In this document: piece by piece, positions 46,619 to 56,959 of the stretch
How the letters are laid out: each line of letters begins with the position of its first letter
How positions within the stretch are numbered: the first letter of the stretch is position 1
NCBI GenBank assembly: GCA_963978545.1
Contig: OZ021725.1
Span: 9,388,846 to 9,452,845 of the forward strand
Length of the DNA stretch: 64,000 nt
Direction: 5' to 3'
Source of the DNA: Linyphia triangularis
Taxonomy: Eukaryota; Arthropoda; Arachnida; Araneae; Linyphiidae
Translations under genes and position numbers: made by a program
The notes under the pieces: generated by a model
Told to the model about the DNA's origin: nothing
What the model saw: only the letters and a program-made list of their open reading frames with translations
Database searches by the model: none

Positions 46619-46800
46619 TTGGTTGGTTGTTTTCAGATTATCTGGCGCCGTCAGCAACACAAGGGCAATAATGCGCCGAAACATTCGTCATTAGACAAGC
46701 CAACATACATTTACAAACACCCATGCCTAACACGGGACTCGGAACCCGCAACCTCGCGGTCTAGAAGCTAGCACACTAACCACTATACCGTTTAGTCGGC
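46619..46800 (-). mobile_element. tRNA-derived SINE, copy 2 (middle, hybrid flanks)
   Basis: Same family; differs from copies 1 and 3 at several bases (for example CACAAGGGCAATAATGCGCC and CATGCCTAACACGGG) that match the more distant copies at 47653 and 50599. Flanks are mismatched: ATACCAGTCCCGG left and ACGTTATTTTCGG right. Confidence 0.85.
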
Positions 46801-46908
46801 ACGTTATTTTCGGAAGTCCAAGTTCCCAGGTGCCTGCTATAACTTCAAAGTGACCTACGGGTTATTGTTTTCTCTCGCTGTTCAGAAGTACTACCATACC
46901 AGTCCCGG

Positions 46909-47091
46909 TTGGTTGGTTGTTTTCAGATTATCTGGCGCCGTCAGCAACAAGAGGGCTATAATGCACCGAAACATTCGTCATTAGACAAGCCAACATACAT
47001 TTACAAACACCCATGCCAACACGGGACTCGGAACCCGCAACCTCGCGGTCTAGAAGCTAGCACACTAACCACTATACCGTTTGGTCGGCGT
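46909..47091 (-). mobile_element. tRNA-derived SINE, copy 3
   Basis: Same family, nearly identical to copy 1, flanked by ATACCAGTCCCGG on both sides (46896-46908 and 47092-47104). Confidence 0.85.
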
Positions 47092-47329
47092 ATACCAGTC
47101 CCGGACCGTTGCCTGCTTGAGGTAGAAAAGCCTTGTTTGCTCATAGTGCCTTTTTCCACACTACGGAATATTCTATGGAGTTTATGTTCATGTACTATTG
47201 CATACACTATTTGTTCAAAATGATCAGTGTTTTTATAATTTAATGAATAAAAGAGTATCTTAAGAAGGTCACTTGCTTGTTTGACAATGTGTTACTATAT
47301 GGATTGCCGGTCTACCAATATTAAGCTCA

Positions 47330-48125
47330 ACAACGTGACATATGCATTGGTAATTTTTATATTCATTAACACAGCGCCGATTCTAGTGTCAGCGTGTGTT
47401 TGCATCTAATTTTAAATATCAAAAACATTTCTATCAGCAAAGTATGCGGCAAACTACGTTTCAAAATTTATTTATTAAAACTGAATGTCAATGTATGCAT
47501 CCACACGTTCAAATATCTTTTATTTATTCTGATTACAACAATTGTGGCAACAGGAAAGAGTTTCAACAGTGATTTTTTTAAATTCTTTCACTTACCGTGT
47601 TACTACGTAATAAATCTACGCATTCGCACCCAATTATCTTTTATTTATTCGGTTGGTTGTTTTCAGATTATCTGTCGCTGTATCAGCAACACGAGGGCTA
47701 TAATGCGCCGAAACATTCGTCATTAGACAAACCAACATACATTTACAAACACCCATGCCCAACACGGGACTCGGAACCCGCAACCTCGCGGTCTAGAAGC
47801 TAGCACACTAACCACTATATCATTTGATCGGCTTTTATTTATTCGGATTAAAATAATTTTGATGACAGGAAAGAAATTCAACAAGAATCAGTTAAATGAC
47901 ACTTACTGGTATTCCAAAACCGTTGAAGAAACGCGTGAAACATCGACGTTTTAGTGACTGAGACAGCCCCCAAAACTTGATAGAATGCATTGTCATCGAC
48001 ATCGAATCCATCTGCCAAGTTTCGACGCGACTGGATGACGGCAAGGGGTTTAATAAGGCCTCTGCAGATTTGCAAGGCGGCGACATACACAGGCCAATAT
48101 ACAAAATTGAAGTTAATATATAGGA
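47330..48125 (+). repeat. dispersed repeat family F, copy 3, split by a SINE
   Basis: Carries the ATTCATTAACACAGCGCCGA, AACATTTCTATCAGC, CAAATATCTTTTATTTATTC, CATCGACATCGAATCC and AAAATTGAAGTTAATATA blocks in order. A SINE is inserted at CTTTTATTTATTCGG. Confidence 0.6.
47653..47831 (-). mobile_element. tRNA-derived SINE, copy 4
   Basis: Same family, with a perfect 15-bp duplication CTTTTATTTATTCGG (47638-47652 and 47832-47846). It lies inside repeat family F and is younger than that copy. Confidence 0.88.
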
Positions 48126-48139
48126 TTTAAAAAAAAAAA

Positions 48140-48475
48140 AAAATGGCCGAAACTATTAGAAAATAGACTTTGAAAGATTTGTAGTAAATTCGATTGCTAA
48201 ATATGTCTTATAACTAAGCAAGGCGCATTCTTTTTTTATATGGTAATCTACCGCTCTTTAAATTTCAAGGAAGGGGGCAGACTATTTCACTTCTCTTACG
48301 CCAAATGCATCATTTAAAAGTGAGCCAAGTTGGCGATAAATATTAAGTTACAGGTTAAGTAATAATTATTGCAACATTAAATACATTCATAACCCACTAG
48401 TATTTCTCCACATTCCATAAAAAAAAAATTAAATTCAGAGTGATGTTCGATCAGGTACCAAAACTTGCTTTGCAA
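48140..48475. repeat. degenerate fold-back element fragment
   Basis: AAATGGCCGAAACTATTAG, GAGCCAAGTTGGCGATAAAT and GTGATGTTCGATCAGGTACC appear in family order, but ends are missing. Confidence 0.5.
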
Positions 48476-48531
48476 CCAAATATGCAACTAAAAAATGCAT
48501 ACCCACAATTAAAATCAAAAGATACCTATTA

Positions 48532-49184
48532 GTCCGAGAGGCGACTGCAATTTTTGGACCCCATCGAACATCATTCTGAATTTTTTATAGAAATTGGAGA
48601 AAAGTGAGTAGATTACGAATCCACTGGTCTGCCGTGGCAAAAATGGCTGAAACTGGTCAAAAATCGACTTGGAATGAGTTGAACTAAAATCCGATTGCCA
48701 AATATGTCGTAACTTGCCAAAAAGCGAACAAACTTTTTCGTCTGGCAACCCTTTGCATTTTGATTTCAATGAGAAAAGCGCAAACGATTTCTGATCTCTG
48801 GCTCGAAAAACTTGTATCTTTCAAAAGTAAGCCAAATTGGCAACATTAGTTGCGTCATCACTAAAGTAAAGTTTATTGCCAACCTGGCTCCCTTTTAATA
48901 AATGCAAGTAGACCGTCGCCAGATATCTGAATCGTCTGTTACCTTCTTAATTGAAAATTAAAGTGTGAGGGTTACCAAATAATTTTTTTTTTCATTATTT
49001 GGCAAGTTATGGCGCATTTGGCAATTGGATTCAGTTCAACTTATTAAGTCGATTTTTGACCAGTTTCGGTCATTTTTGCCACGGCAGACCAGTGGATTCG
49101 TAATCTACACACTTTTCTCCAATTTCTATAAAAAATTCAGAATGATGTTCGATGGGGTCCAAAAATTGCAGTCGCCTCTCAGTC
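48532..49184 (+). mobile_element. fold-back element, copy 6
   Basis: TA|GTCCGAGAGGCGACTGC...GCAGTCGCCTCTCAGTC|TA, 653 bp, same orientation as copy 1, both ends intact. The central palindrome is weaker here (ATCACTAAAG). Confidence 0.85.
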
Positions 49185-49763
49185 TATATCATAAATAATC
49201 ATTTCTACTTCCACATTCGGAATCTCGCCCTAAATTGAAACAAGGTACCATTCTGCAGAATAATACACTGCATAAAGTTCCAACGCCGCATCCATAAAAA
49301 GCCCCAGAAACAAAACCTAATTCCCTATGTCTCACGCAAAAATCGCGCCGGGACCGCACGCGCCATCAACAAAATAACTTCGGTCATGAAAACCGCCCAC
49401 GACAACCACAACACGCCATTTCGGAACGTGCAGAACTCCAATTCGAGACACAGGACCATTTTTATGCTGAAGGAAAATGGCAACGAAGACATCAACTTAC
49501 GACACAGTGCACGTGAAAGAGGGTTGGGGGTAGAGGATGTTTTGTTTTTAAGAAATAACCAAACACGCGATGCATTTCTGGGTTTACTTAAGAAAAAAGT
49601 GAGTAAGTACTAGTGACAGAAGAAATTTGTACCTTGCATGTTATTTTTTATTTAAGGTAATCCTGTAGTGCAGGGGTGCTAACAGTCGAAATGTGAAAAA
49701 GAGGAAAATATAAGCAGAGTTATTCTGAACTATAAAAATAGGTAAATAGTACAAGAAGAATAT
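49185..49763. other. no confident gene
   Basis: 49330-49540 is GC-richer and holds a 75-codon open stretch (MKTAHDNHNTPFRN...) with no recognisable motif and no convincing splice sites. Possibly unique host sequence or an old repeat. Confidence 0.3.
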
Positions 49764-50444
49764 TGTTACGAATTATTTTATATTTGTAAATACTTCGTAG
49801 TGTTAATTTTGTAAACAGTAAAATTTATGTACATTTTGAATAAGGCAGTGCAATAGTTCATCGTTAGTTTGCTTCCCCGCAATGTGTTTCTTAATGCTTG
49901 ATAACGAGTTTTACAGAGGTAACGCTGGGAAGCGAGTTTTACAAGGAGCAGGGCATTTAACATTACGGTAATGGCAATCTCGCCAAATTGGCGAGATAGA
50001 GCCAAGTTGGCGACCATTCGGCGACATTTTCGGTCCCTATGTACATGTATAGGACTTTTCGACTACGATCTGGAAAGTTCTCCAAATATCTACCTCTAGA
50101 AGTTTCAAGAATGTTCGCCTCCCCTACATAAGCCCGGCCATGAGTTGGGTTAGGAATTAGTTGACTGGTGAGTTGACTGGAATTACTGAGTTGAGATACT
50201 GAGTCTCAGTGAGCATTCAGAGTAGTTCTAAAGCGAACTGTATTGCATTGTCTTTTGCGGCGATTTGAGTGTTGTCAAGTTTTTAACTGCTATTTTGTGC
50301 TCTATTGTTGTAAAACTGTATTGTGTCTACTAGAACGAAAAGTTCTGGAGTTGTAAGAGAATCTGTGAAGAGTTATATTGGAATAAATTTCTGCAAGTTT
50401 TGATCTGCTTTGGATTTAAATCTTTCTAACCCATCCACGCAACA
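49764..50444 (+). mobile_element. solo LTR of the Gypsy family
   Basis: TGTTACG...CGCAACA, 681 bp, flanked by ATAT on both sides (49760-49763 and 50445-50448). Shortened TTGGCGA region; AATAAA near 50384. Confidence 0.9.
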
Positions 50445-50598
50445 ATATAATTGCGTACTAATGTTTGTAGGGGGTGGGGGTTATAGGCAAGTGTAGTCTG
50501 ATAAAGCCAACTAAAAATAATAAATATAAAGCGGAACTTCTCGGGGAAAAAATGGTGGAAATCCACGTGAAAGCGGGAGATTTTCATCCCTGTGTCTA

Positions 50599-50751
50599 GC
50601 CGACCAGACGGTATAGTGGTTAGCGTGCTAGCTTCTAGACCGCGAGGTTGCGGGTTCCGAGTCCCGTGTTAGGCATGGGTGTTTGTAAATGTTGGCTTGT
50701 CTAATGACTTTTTTCCTCCTGCGCATTAGAGCCCTTGTGTTGCTGACGACG
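50599..50751 (+). mobile_element. tRNA-derived SINE, copy 5, 3'-truncated
   Basis: GCCGACCAGACGGTATAGTGGTTAGCG, then GCGGGTTCCGAGTCCCG, ending before the usual tail. Flanks share CCTGTGT. Confidence 0.75.
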
Positions 50752-50769
50752 CCATACCTGTGTAGATTT

Positions 50770-50915
50770 AAAACTAGGGTGCCTATCTATCGGCCAAGTT
50801 TCAGAGAGATTGGATGACGGCAAAGTGGTTAATCAAACCTCCGCAGATTTTCCCGCCATCGACATAAACACCCACCCACAAAATCGAAGTTAATATAACG
50901 GATTTAAAAATATAC
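50770..50915 (+). repeat. dispersed repeat family F, short 3' copy
   Basis: Only the 3' ~145 bp of the family is present (AAGTTTCAGAGAGATTGGATGACGG...AAAATCGAAGTTAATATAACGGATTT). Confidence 0.6.
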
Positions 50916-50967
50916 ATCGAATCGCCAAACTCGCCAACTTGGCTACATTTTCGGAATAGATCTAATG

Positions 50968-51201
50968 TTAACTCCAACTTAACTTGACATCACTAAACGA
51001 TAGATCTTCACCGTGCTCATAGGCAAATAATCCAATTTAGTGGAGTGAAGACATAATTCTCGCCAAACCTTATAGCCTTTTGTTCTCTACAGGATTGTGG
51101 TTTGGCGAACATTATGCTTTCACGCCGCCAAAATGGATTAAATGCCTATGAGCACTGTGACGATCTACCGTCTAGTGATGTCAAGTTAAGTTGAAGTTTA
51201 G
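50968..51201. mobile_element. TA-flanked palindromic MITE, copy 4
   Basis: AACTCCAACTTAACTTGAC...CAAGTTAAGTTGAAGTTTAG|TA, with degraded left terminus. TTCTCGCCAAACC and GGTTTGGCGAAC lie in the middle. Confidence 0.75.
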
Positions 51202-51262
51202 TATAGTCTTTTTCCTTTTTTTTTTTTAAGTTTGATTAATTCAATGGCAACATTATTATAAA

Positions 51263-51676
51263 CAGGGTTCCCACTCAAATCACTGAATGAAAATCAATGA
51301 CTTTTAAGCACCTAAATAGTGTTTTTAAGGACTTTTTAAAATTGGTTTTCAGGCATGTTTATATATAAATTTTTAAATAGTATATTCTACTAAAAAAGTT
51401 ACAAGTTGGTGGATGTGTAATACAAATATGTCGGAGAATTCCGATACGGTGCGGATAAGTGGTGGTCACTCGGAAATAAGAAGTCTGAATATTATTTTTA
51501 TAAATTTTGCAAATGGACACATAACATCTGCAAAAATTAAGGACTTTTAAGGACCTCTAAGCATTTTCAATGACTTTTAAGCACCTCTAAGCATATTCAA
51601 GCACTTTCAAGGCCTTGAAAACAAGTTCAAAAATATTAAGCACTTTTAATGACTTTCAATGACCGTGGGAACCCTG
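51263..51676. mobile_element. hAT-like MITE family H, copy 1
   Basis: CAGGGTTCCCACTCAAAT...GACCGTGGGAACCCTG, 414 bp. AATGACTTTTAAGCACCT motifs are repeated through the body. No exact 8-bp flank duplication. Confidence 0.65.
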
Positions 51677-52334
51677 ATAAAAGAACATACTTAACAAAAA
51701 ATGGCTAAAGGTTTCATTTAACAAGTTAAATTTTACTCCGAGAATTGAATAATAATAATAATAATAAAAAAACCTGCGGCCATCACCCATCAAAAATACA
51801 TTTCTATCTCTAATCCCCATCAGCAACGTAACAAATTGGGAAGAGTCAAAGAAAATCGGATACATAAACAACCTCTCCAGAAATTGGATGAAAGGCGTCA
51901 CCTTCACAAGAGGGCGTAGAGTGACATCTTCGCTGAGCTCGACATCTTGACGATGACGTAAATCAACATCTGTCCCTGTCTCTTTTGATTGCTGACGAAT
52001 GTGGCTGGTGAAAAGTCTTTCCCTGTCGCCATTTTGCGAAATGCGCCAACAATGGATTTCCATATTTTCTGCCGAATTCAATTTCCGAAATTCGATTGAT
52101 ACGCGTCACTTAAAATAGTATATGGTTTGTGCAATGGTATGTAATGGTTGGCAAGAAATGAAGAATGCATTGGAAGGTTGTGTAAACGAAATGGTATTTT
52201 GGAGAAGAAAAGTCGTTGCGTTGTTTCGGGTCAAATGGATTTCTTCAATTGTCGTAGTTCGCCGAAATTAAGTTTTCGTTAGTCATATATTTACTTTTAA
52301 TTCCCCGCATATTAACATAGGATAAAAGTACTGG
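51677..52334 (-). other. no confident gene; small GC-richer island
   Basis: 51840-52080 is less AT-rich than its surroundings, and on the minus strand has AAAATGGCGAC, a YY1-like/start-codon context, followed by 41 open codons. A longer minus frame (51656-52081) crosses it without known motif. It could be an upstream exon or promoter of the minus-strand gene, but no splice phase fits, so I leave it unassigned. Confidence 0.25.
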
Positions 52335-52600
52335 ACTAAGTTAAAAAAAAAATATATATTTCGTTTTTTTTTTTCCCCCCTTTTGTATTTTTACCCTTTT
52401 TGGAACGCGCTGAGTTCAAAAAAGTGTCTAGAAAAAAATGTCTGTCTATGGTCAGTATAACTCCCGAATGGATTGACCTACGATGTTCAAATTTTGTGTA
52501 CAGGTTAGTAGTGGTGATGGTACCTGGCGTTAAGGTTTTCGTCAAAATTACGCGTGAGGTAGCTGAAATAAATAATTTCCGCATTATTTAATTTTAATTT
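52335..52600 (-). repeat. dispersed repeat family G, fragment
   Basis: Reverse complement of the TCTAGACACTTTTTTGAA, ATACTGACC and GTCAAAATTACGCG blocks. Confidence 0.55.
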
Positions 52601-52779
52601 TTATTCAATTCGAAATGTTTCGAAAAGGCCATAAACACAAAAATTTCGGCTCACTGCGTTTTTTTTTTTTTTTTTTAAATTTGCAATCTAAAGTTCGCTT
52701 GTTAGATTTTGGCAGGGAAAAGGACGCATTCGGCTTGAATCAAATATGACGTCACTTCATCTGAAACAACTTAGCTTGA

Positions 52780-53040
52780 AACCCAGCAGATGAATCGTTG
52801 AAGTTGTTTTTTGGCAATGGCAGAAAAACGAAATATTTCAATGCCAGCCACCTTACGCCCATGCACAATTCCGATGAAAACTTTAGTGGCAAGTACCATG
52901 GCCACCGCTAACTCGTATGTATAAGTAGAACATCGCCGGTCAATCCGTTTGTAGTTATGCCAAAGACGTACACACATACGCTTCTTCTAGATCACTTTTT
53001 TAAACTTTAAAAATGCAAAAAAAAAAAAAAAAATTGAACG
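52780..53040 (+). repeat. dispersed repeat family G, diverged fragment
   Basis: AATGCCAGCCACCTTACGCCC, GTAGTTATGCCAAAGACG and TTCTAGATCACTTTTTTAAA match the family at moderate identity. Confidence 0.5.
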
Positions 53041-53494
53041 AAATGCAATAGTTCCATTACCCTATATTACTCATAACTTAGAATTACCATATATTGCATA
53101 TAGGGTAATTATAAGTAATAAAAAGATCATTAATAGATCTCAATGGTCCCTATACCCGTATTTTGTATCACCAAAAGTTTACCTACTTTTTAAGTACCTC
53201 GAGTACTAATCCGTTCAAGTTGGTGACATGCGATTACAAAACAGTGTTTTTTTTGTTTTGTTTTTTTTGTAAATGTTCACTTTATAGACCAAACTTATCC
53301 AAGTTCTAATCCTATATCTCTATTTAGAGCCAAGACGCGAACTTCCAAGTTAATGCAATGTAGTCCAACTAATATTATCGAGACCTTCGAACAGACATAT
53401 TGTACAATATCGTTGTATCGTTAATGGTTTAGGTTTTACGAATTGACTCATAGTTGCCGTTTTCAGAAATTCAGGTTGAATATCGGTAAGGAAT
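53041..53494. other. no gene seen
   Basis: A short palindrome of TTACCCTATATT / AATATAGGGTAA type lies at ~53075-53125. Otherwise unassigned AT-rich DNA. Confidence 0.35.
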
Positions 53495-53777
53495 GTAGCG
53501 ATATACGTTAACGGGAGTCGAACCAGGAACTCCTAGGTCCGTAGACAGATACTCTACCGCTAGGCAAAAGAGTACTCCAGCGCATAGAAGCTTTATCTGT
53601 TATTTGTATACAAGACCGCCACATAGCCCCTTCCCAGAAAGTCAAGAAGGGACGACTAACGTATACAAAAAACAGATAAAGCCTCTATGCGGCGGAGTAC
53701 TCTTTGGCATAGTGGTAAAGTATCTGTCTACGGATCTAGGAGTCCCTGATTCGACTCCCGTTAGCGCACATCGCTAC
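53495..53777. mobile_element. head-to-head pair of tRNA-Arg-like SINEs forming a palindrome
   Basis: Two ~110-bp arms are inverted around a ~57-bp spacer. Right arm: box A TGGCATAGTGG (53705-53715) and box B GATTCGACTCC (53748-53758), with TCTGTCTACGGATC as in tRNA-Arg(ACG) anticodon arms. Left arm on the minus strand: box A TGCCTAGCGG and a perfect box B GGTTCGACTCC (53514-53524). No acceptor-stem pairing supports a working tRNA. A GTATACAAA motif lies at the inner edge of each arm. Confidence 0.7.
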
Positions 53778-54176
53778 CAGGGTCCCCACTCAAATTAAAG
53801 AAAGAAAATCAATGACTTTTCAATGACTTTTAAGGACCTAAATAATGTTTTTAAGGACCTTTGAAAATTTGTTTTCAGGCATCATGTCTACACATAAATT
53901 GTTAATAAATTATATTCTACCAAAAAAGTTACAAGTTGATGGATGCGTAATACAAATATGTCAGAGAAATCCGATACGATGCAGATAAGTGATGGTCACG
54001 CGGGGATAGCAAGTCCAAGTTGTATTTTTATAACTTTTGCAGTTAGGCACACAACATTCGCAAAAATTAAGGACTTTTAAGGACCTGTAAGCATTCCCAA
54101 GCACTTTCAAGGCATTGAAAACAAGTTCAAAATTTTTAAAATTTTTTAATAATTTTCAATGACCGTGGGAACCCTG
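53778..54176. mobile_element. hAT-like MITE family H, copy 2
   Basis: CAGGGTCCCCACTCAAAT...GACCGTGGGAACCCTG, 399 bp, same family as 51263. It abuts the tRNA-Arg-like palindrome. Confidence 0.65.
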
Positions 54177-55142
54177 GCTAAAGGGAACTCGTCGTAAGAC
54201 CTTTGATTTGACATATAACACGTTTCTACAACAATGGTAGAATTAGACATAGCCTTCGTACAGACTTGTTAATAATAGTGTATTGTAAAAGCTAGAAATA
54301 GTCCACCGATGACGATAATTTTTTGTCCTCCCAAAATTCTCTTAATCCGTCGGAACGATCGGTCCAGACGGATGTGCGGTCTGAAGCATTCCACGGATAG
54401 CCCCCCCCCCCCCTCCCAACACTGATCCTGAACCTCCGAGTAGACTAAGCGGTTCGAAGTTTTTGTCGTCGACAAAAAGTTAATCAACGGTCGAGGTGAT
54501 AATAAGCAAGCTCTTCCATAGGGTATTTGACAAATTTTCAAAATATGTTTTAAATAAAAGGTATGCACAAAATAAAAGACACGTATTTTTTCTTTTTTCA
54601 AAATAATGCCGCAAAACGCTAAAAATTCATTTTAAAATGCAAGTAGAAGCCCCGCCCCTAAAACGCTGCTCAAAAACCCATCTGACTGTGTGACGTCAAT
54701 CTTGCATAAACAACATCGCAATCGCGAGTGAGTTTTCAGCGCGAAATGTGTTTTTCTTTTGATTTCGTTCCAAGAAATGTCTCACCGGTATTGGTATTAT
54801 ACAGTACCCCACTGTACAAGTACTTCGATTAAAACTCCAGAATAGTTGTTTACACATGCGCCCAGGAAAGCAGACATACAAAAAAAGTGGTTAAATCTTG
54901 CTAAAAGAGAATCAACTTAGTTTTCACCACAGACTACGATTCACTTCTGTGAAAATCATTTTGATGCAAGTAATACTTTATTCAATTCTTTTAAATGTTT
55001 TAACTACACAATATTAAGTTTAAGTACTGATGCACTATTGAAATATCGATTTTTTTAAATTTTTTTTTTGGTAAATTTGAAACCAAAATATTTGTTTTGT
55101 TTACATGAATTGTTTTGACAATTTTTTTTTTAATCTGTCATA
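54177..55142. other. no confident gene
   Basis: A 110-codon minus frame (54269-54601) crosses a poly-C tract (~54402) and shows no motif. Unassigned. Confidence 0.3.
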
Positions 55143-55146
55143 TTAA

Positions 55147-55589
55147 CCTTTAATTACAGTATGCGGTCTGACAGACCGCGAGTCATTTTTTGTAGAATGC
55201 TTCCAACCCCCTAAAATATTTAATCTTTGACTTTAAATTAATTTTTCCAATTCTTTGTTATTGAAATTTTAAATTGATCTTCACCAAATTTTTTGGAGCA
55301 GTATGAACCACGTGTTGCCCTTGCGCAAAAAAAGATCAAACCACCCAATCACAGCAGTTAACCCTTTATTTACTGAATTTTTTTTTAATTTTTACTAACT
55401 CTTTTAAATACTTAATGTTTCCAAAAAGAAGCAATCTTGTGCTGTCATTCAATAGGTGAAGAACAAACTTCATAGAAGTGGACTTCAAAGTCCTATGGGT
55501 TTCAAAGCATTTAAATCAGTACAGTACCATGAGAAATGCAGTACAATGACTGGACTTATAAGTACCTTCAGTAGATAAAGGGTTAAAGG
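55147..55589. mobile_element. TTAA-flanked element with CCTTTAA ends, hosting a second one
   Basis: TTAA|CCTTTAATTACAG...TTAAAGG|TTAA (TTAA at 55143-55146 and 55590-55593). Near the left end is a perfect 17-bp palindrome GCGGTCTGACAGACCGC. A second TTAA element sits inside near the right end. Confidence 0.6.
55362..55582. mobile_element. TTAA-flanked MITE with CCCTTTAT ends
   Basis: TTAA|CCCTTTATTTACTGAA...TTCAGTAGATAAAGGG|TTAA, 221 bp, exact TTAA flanks (55358-55361 and 55583-55586). Nested in the element at 55147. Confidence 0.75.
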
Positions 55590-55593
55590 TTAA

Positions 55594-56959
55594 AGGATTT
55601 TGTTTATGATAATCTTGTGTTTCTATTCACCTCAATGCATTATTACTTGTCTTTTTCACCTTTTTGTCTTTTTTAAATAATATCAGCAATAAATTATAAC
55701 GAGTGTTCCGTTTCATCCCCTTTCTGGGGGGTGAATCGGAACAACATGAAAAAAATCAAAATAAATGCAAGTCACGTTTTTTCCAACATTTTTGGGCTTG
55801 ATCATTATAGAAGAAGGTAAGACCCACGTTCCTAAGTCAAAAATATGTTCGTTAACGATATTATTACACTCTATTTTTACTTTGAAAGTTGAAAATTGTT
55901 CCTTTTCACTCCGTTTTAACAGTATTCAGCGTATTATATTAATTGCTTTTTTTTTTTTTTTTTTATTATTTTTTTTTTTATTCTAATGTTTTTATGATTA
56001 TTATAACTGTAAAAGTGTTGTTGTTGCTTTTCTAATTATAAGAACTGTGAGAATTGTTGATACTTACACAAATGTTTTACCATTTCTAAACTCTGCAGAA
56101 TAAAATTCTGAGCTTGACTTGAAAAAGAACCTCACCATCAAAGCATCTGTTTTGGGTAAATTCGAAATGTGTGCCTTTACAAAACCGTCTTCCAATGTTC
56201 CATTAACAATTTTTTAAATAAATATTTCCTAAAAGTTACCTTCAATAGTCATAATTTATCATATAGTAGGAAAAGAGATGAACCAAGTTTTAAAATAAAC
56301 GTATGAAGCTGTTTGCTTACAAATGTGGTCAACATTGACGACACAGTCTGCAGAGGAGTTTATCCCAGTGTTTCTGATCACGTGACGAGGCGCTCAGAAA
56401 AGCAATTTTTAAAATTTGATTTATTAAAATTTGAGCAATTATTTCGAGTTAAAACTGCTTGCATTATTATTATTTCGTTAAATACTATAAATATGCCGCA
56501 TTTGGTAATTATTTGTTGATGGTGTCAAATACCCTATTCCCTTACACAACTAAGAGAAAAACACATATTCAACTTAAAACCAACAACCCACCGACATATT
56601 TTCGGAGACATCTCATCAATCACTTTGTGTTGCCATCCAAACACACTTAATATTCAAAGAGCGAAGACCGTAACTCACACCTTTTGCATCAGTCGCCCTT
56701 GGGCCGTGAAAAAGATGTGCGCAAATGTTTTTTGTCGGGGAATGTGGGATATATTAACATGTTAACTGGATGATAGATGGCCCTTTAAGGTGGCCTTATG
56801 CCAGAGGTGACAGCAGACGTTATTCAGGAATAGAAATATGGCAGGGATGGCGAAGAAATGTGTTGGATGGTTTATTATCAAATGGTTCGTGGGTTTCGGT
56901 GAAAATTAATATCGGCCAGGTGGTTCGTTAATTATTATTTTATGTAAAATAGACATTTA
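55594..56959. other. no gene seen
   Basis: Poly-T runs near 55949. 56680-56880 is less AT-rich and repeat-free; it could be conserved noncoding DNA, but there is no internal evidence beyond composition. Confidence 0.35.

Larger units (their letters stand above)
46313..47104. repeat. SINE-mediated tandem triplication
   Basis: Three SINEs (46326, 46619, 46909) alternate with two identical ~108-bp segments (46511-46618 and 46801-46908), giving a 289-290 bp period. The first SINE has ACGTTATTTTCGG on both sides, the third has ATACCAGTCCCGG on both sides, and the middle has one of each. Crossing-over between two independently inserted SINEs would yield this layout. Confidence 0.8.

Noticed and set aside
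51263..51676. Exact 8-bp duplication for hAT-like family H
   Set aside because: The flanks (ATTATAAA and ATAAAAGA) do not match; the hAT link rests only on the CAGGG ends.
53705..53760. Functional tRNA-Arg gene
   Set aside because: A and B boxes are present, but the flanks do not form an acceptor stem and the unit is one arm of a palindromic SINE pair.
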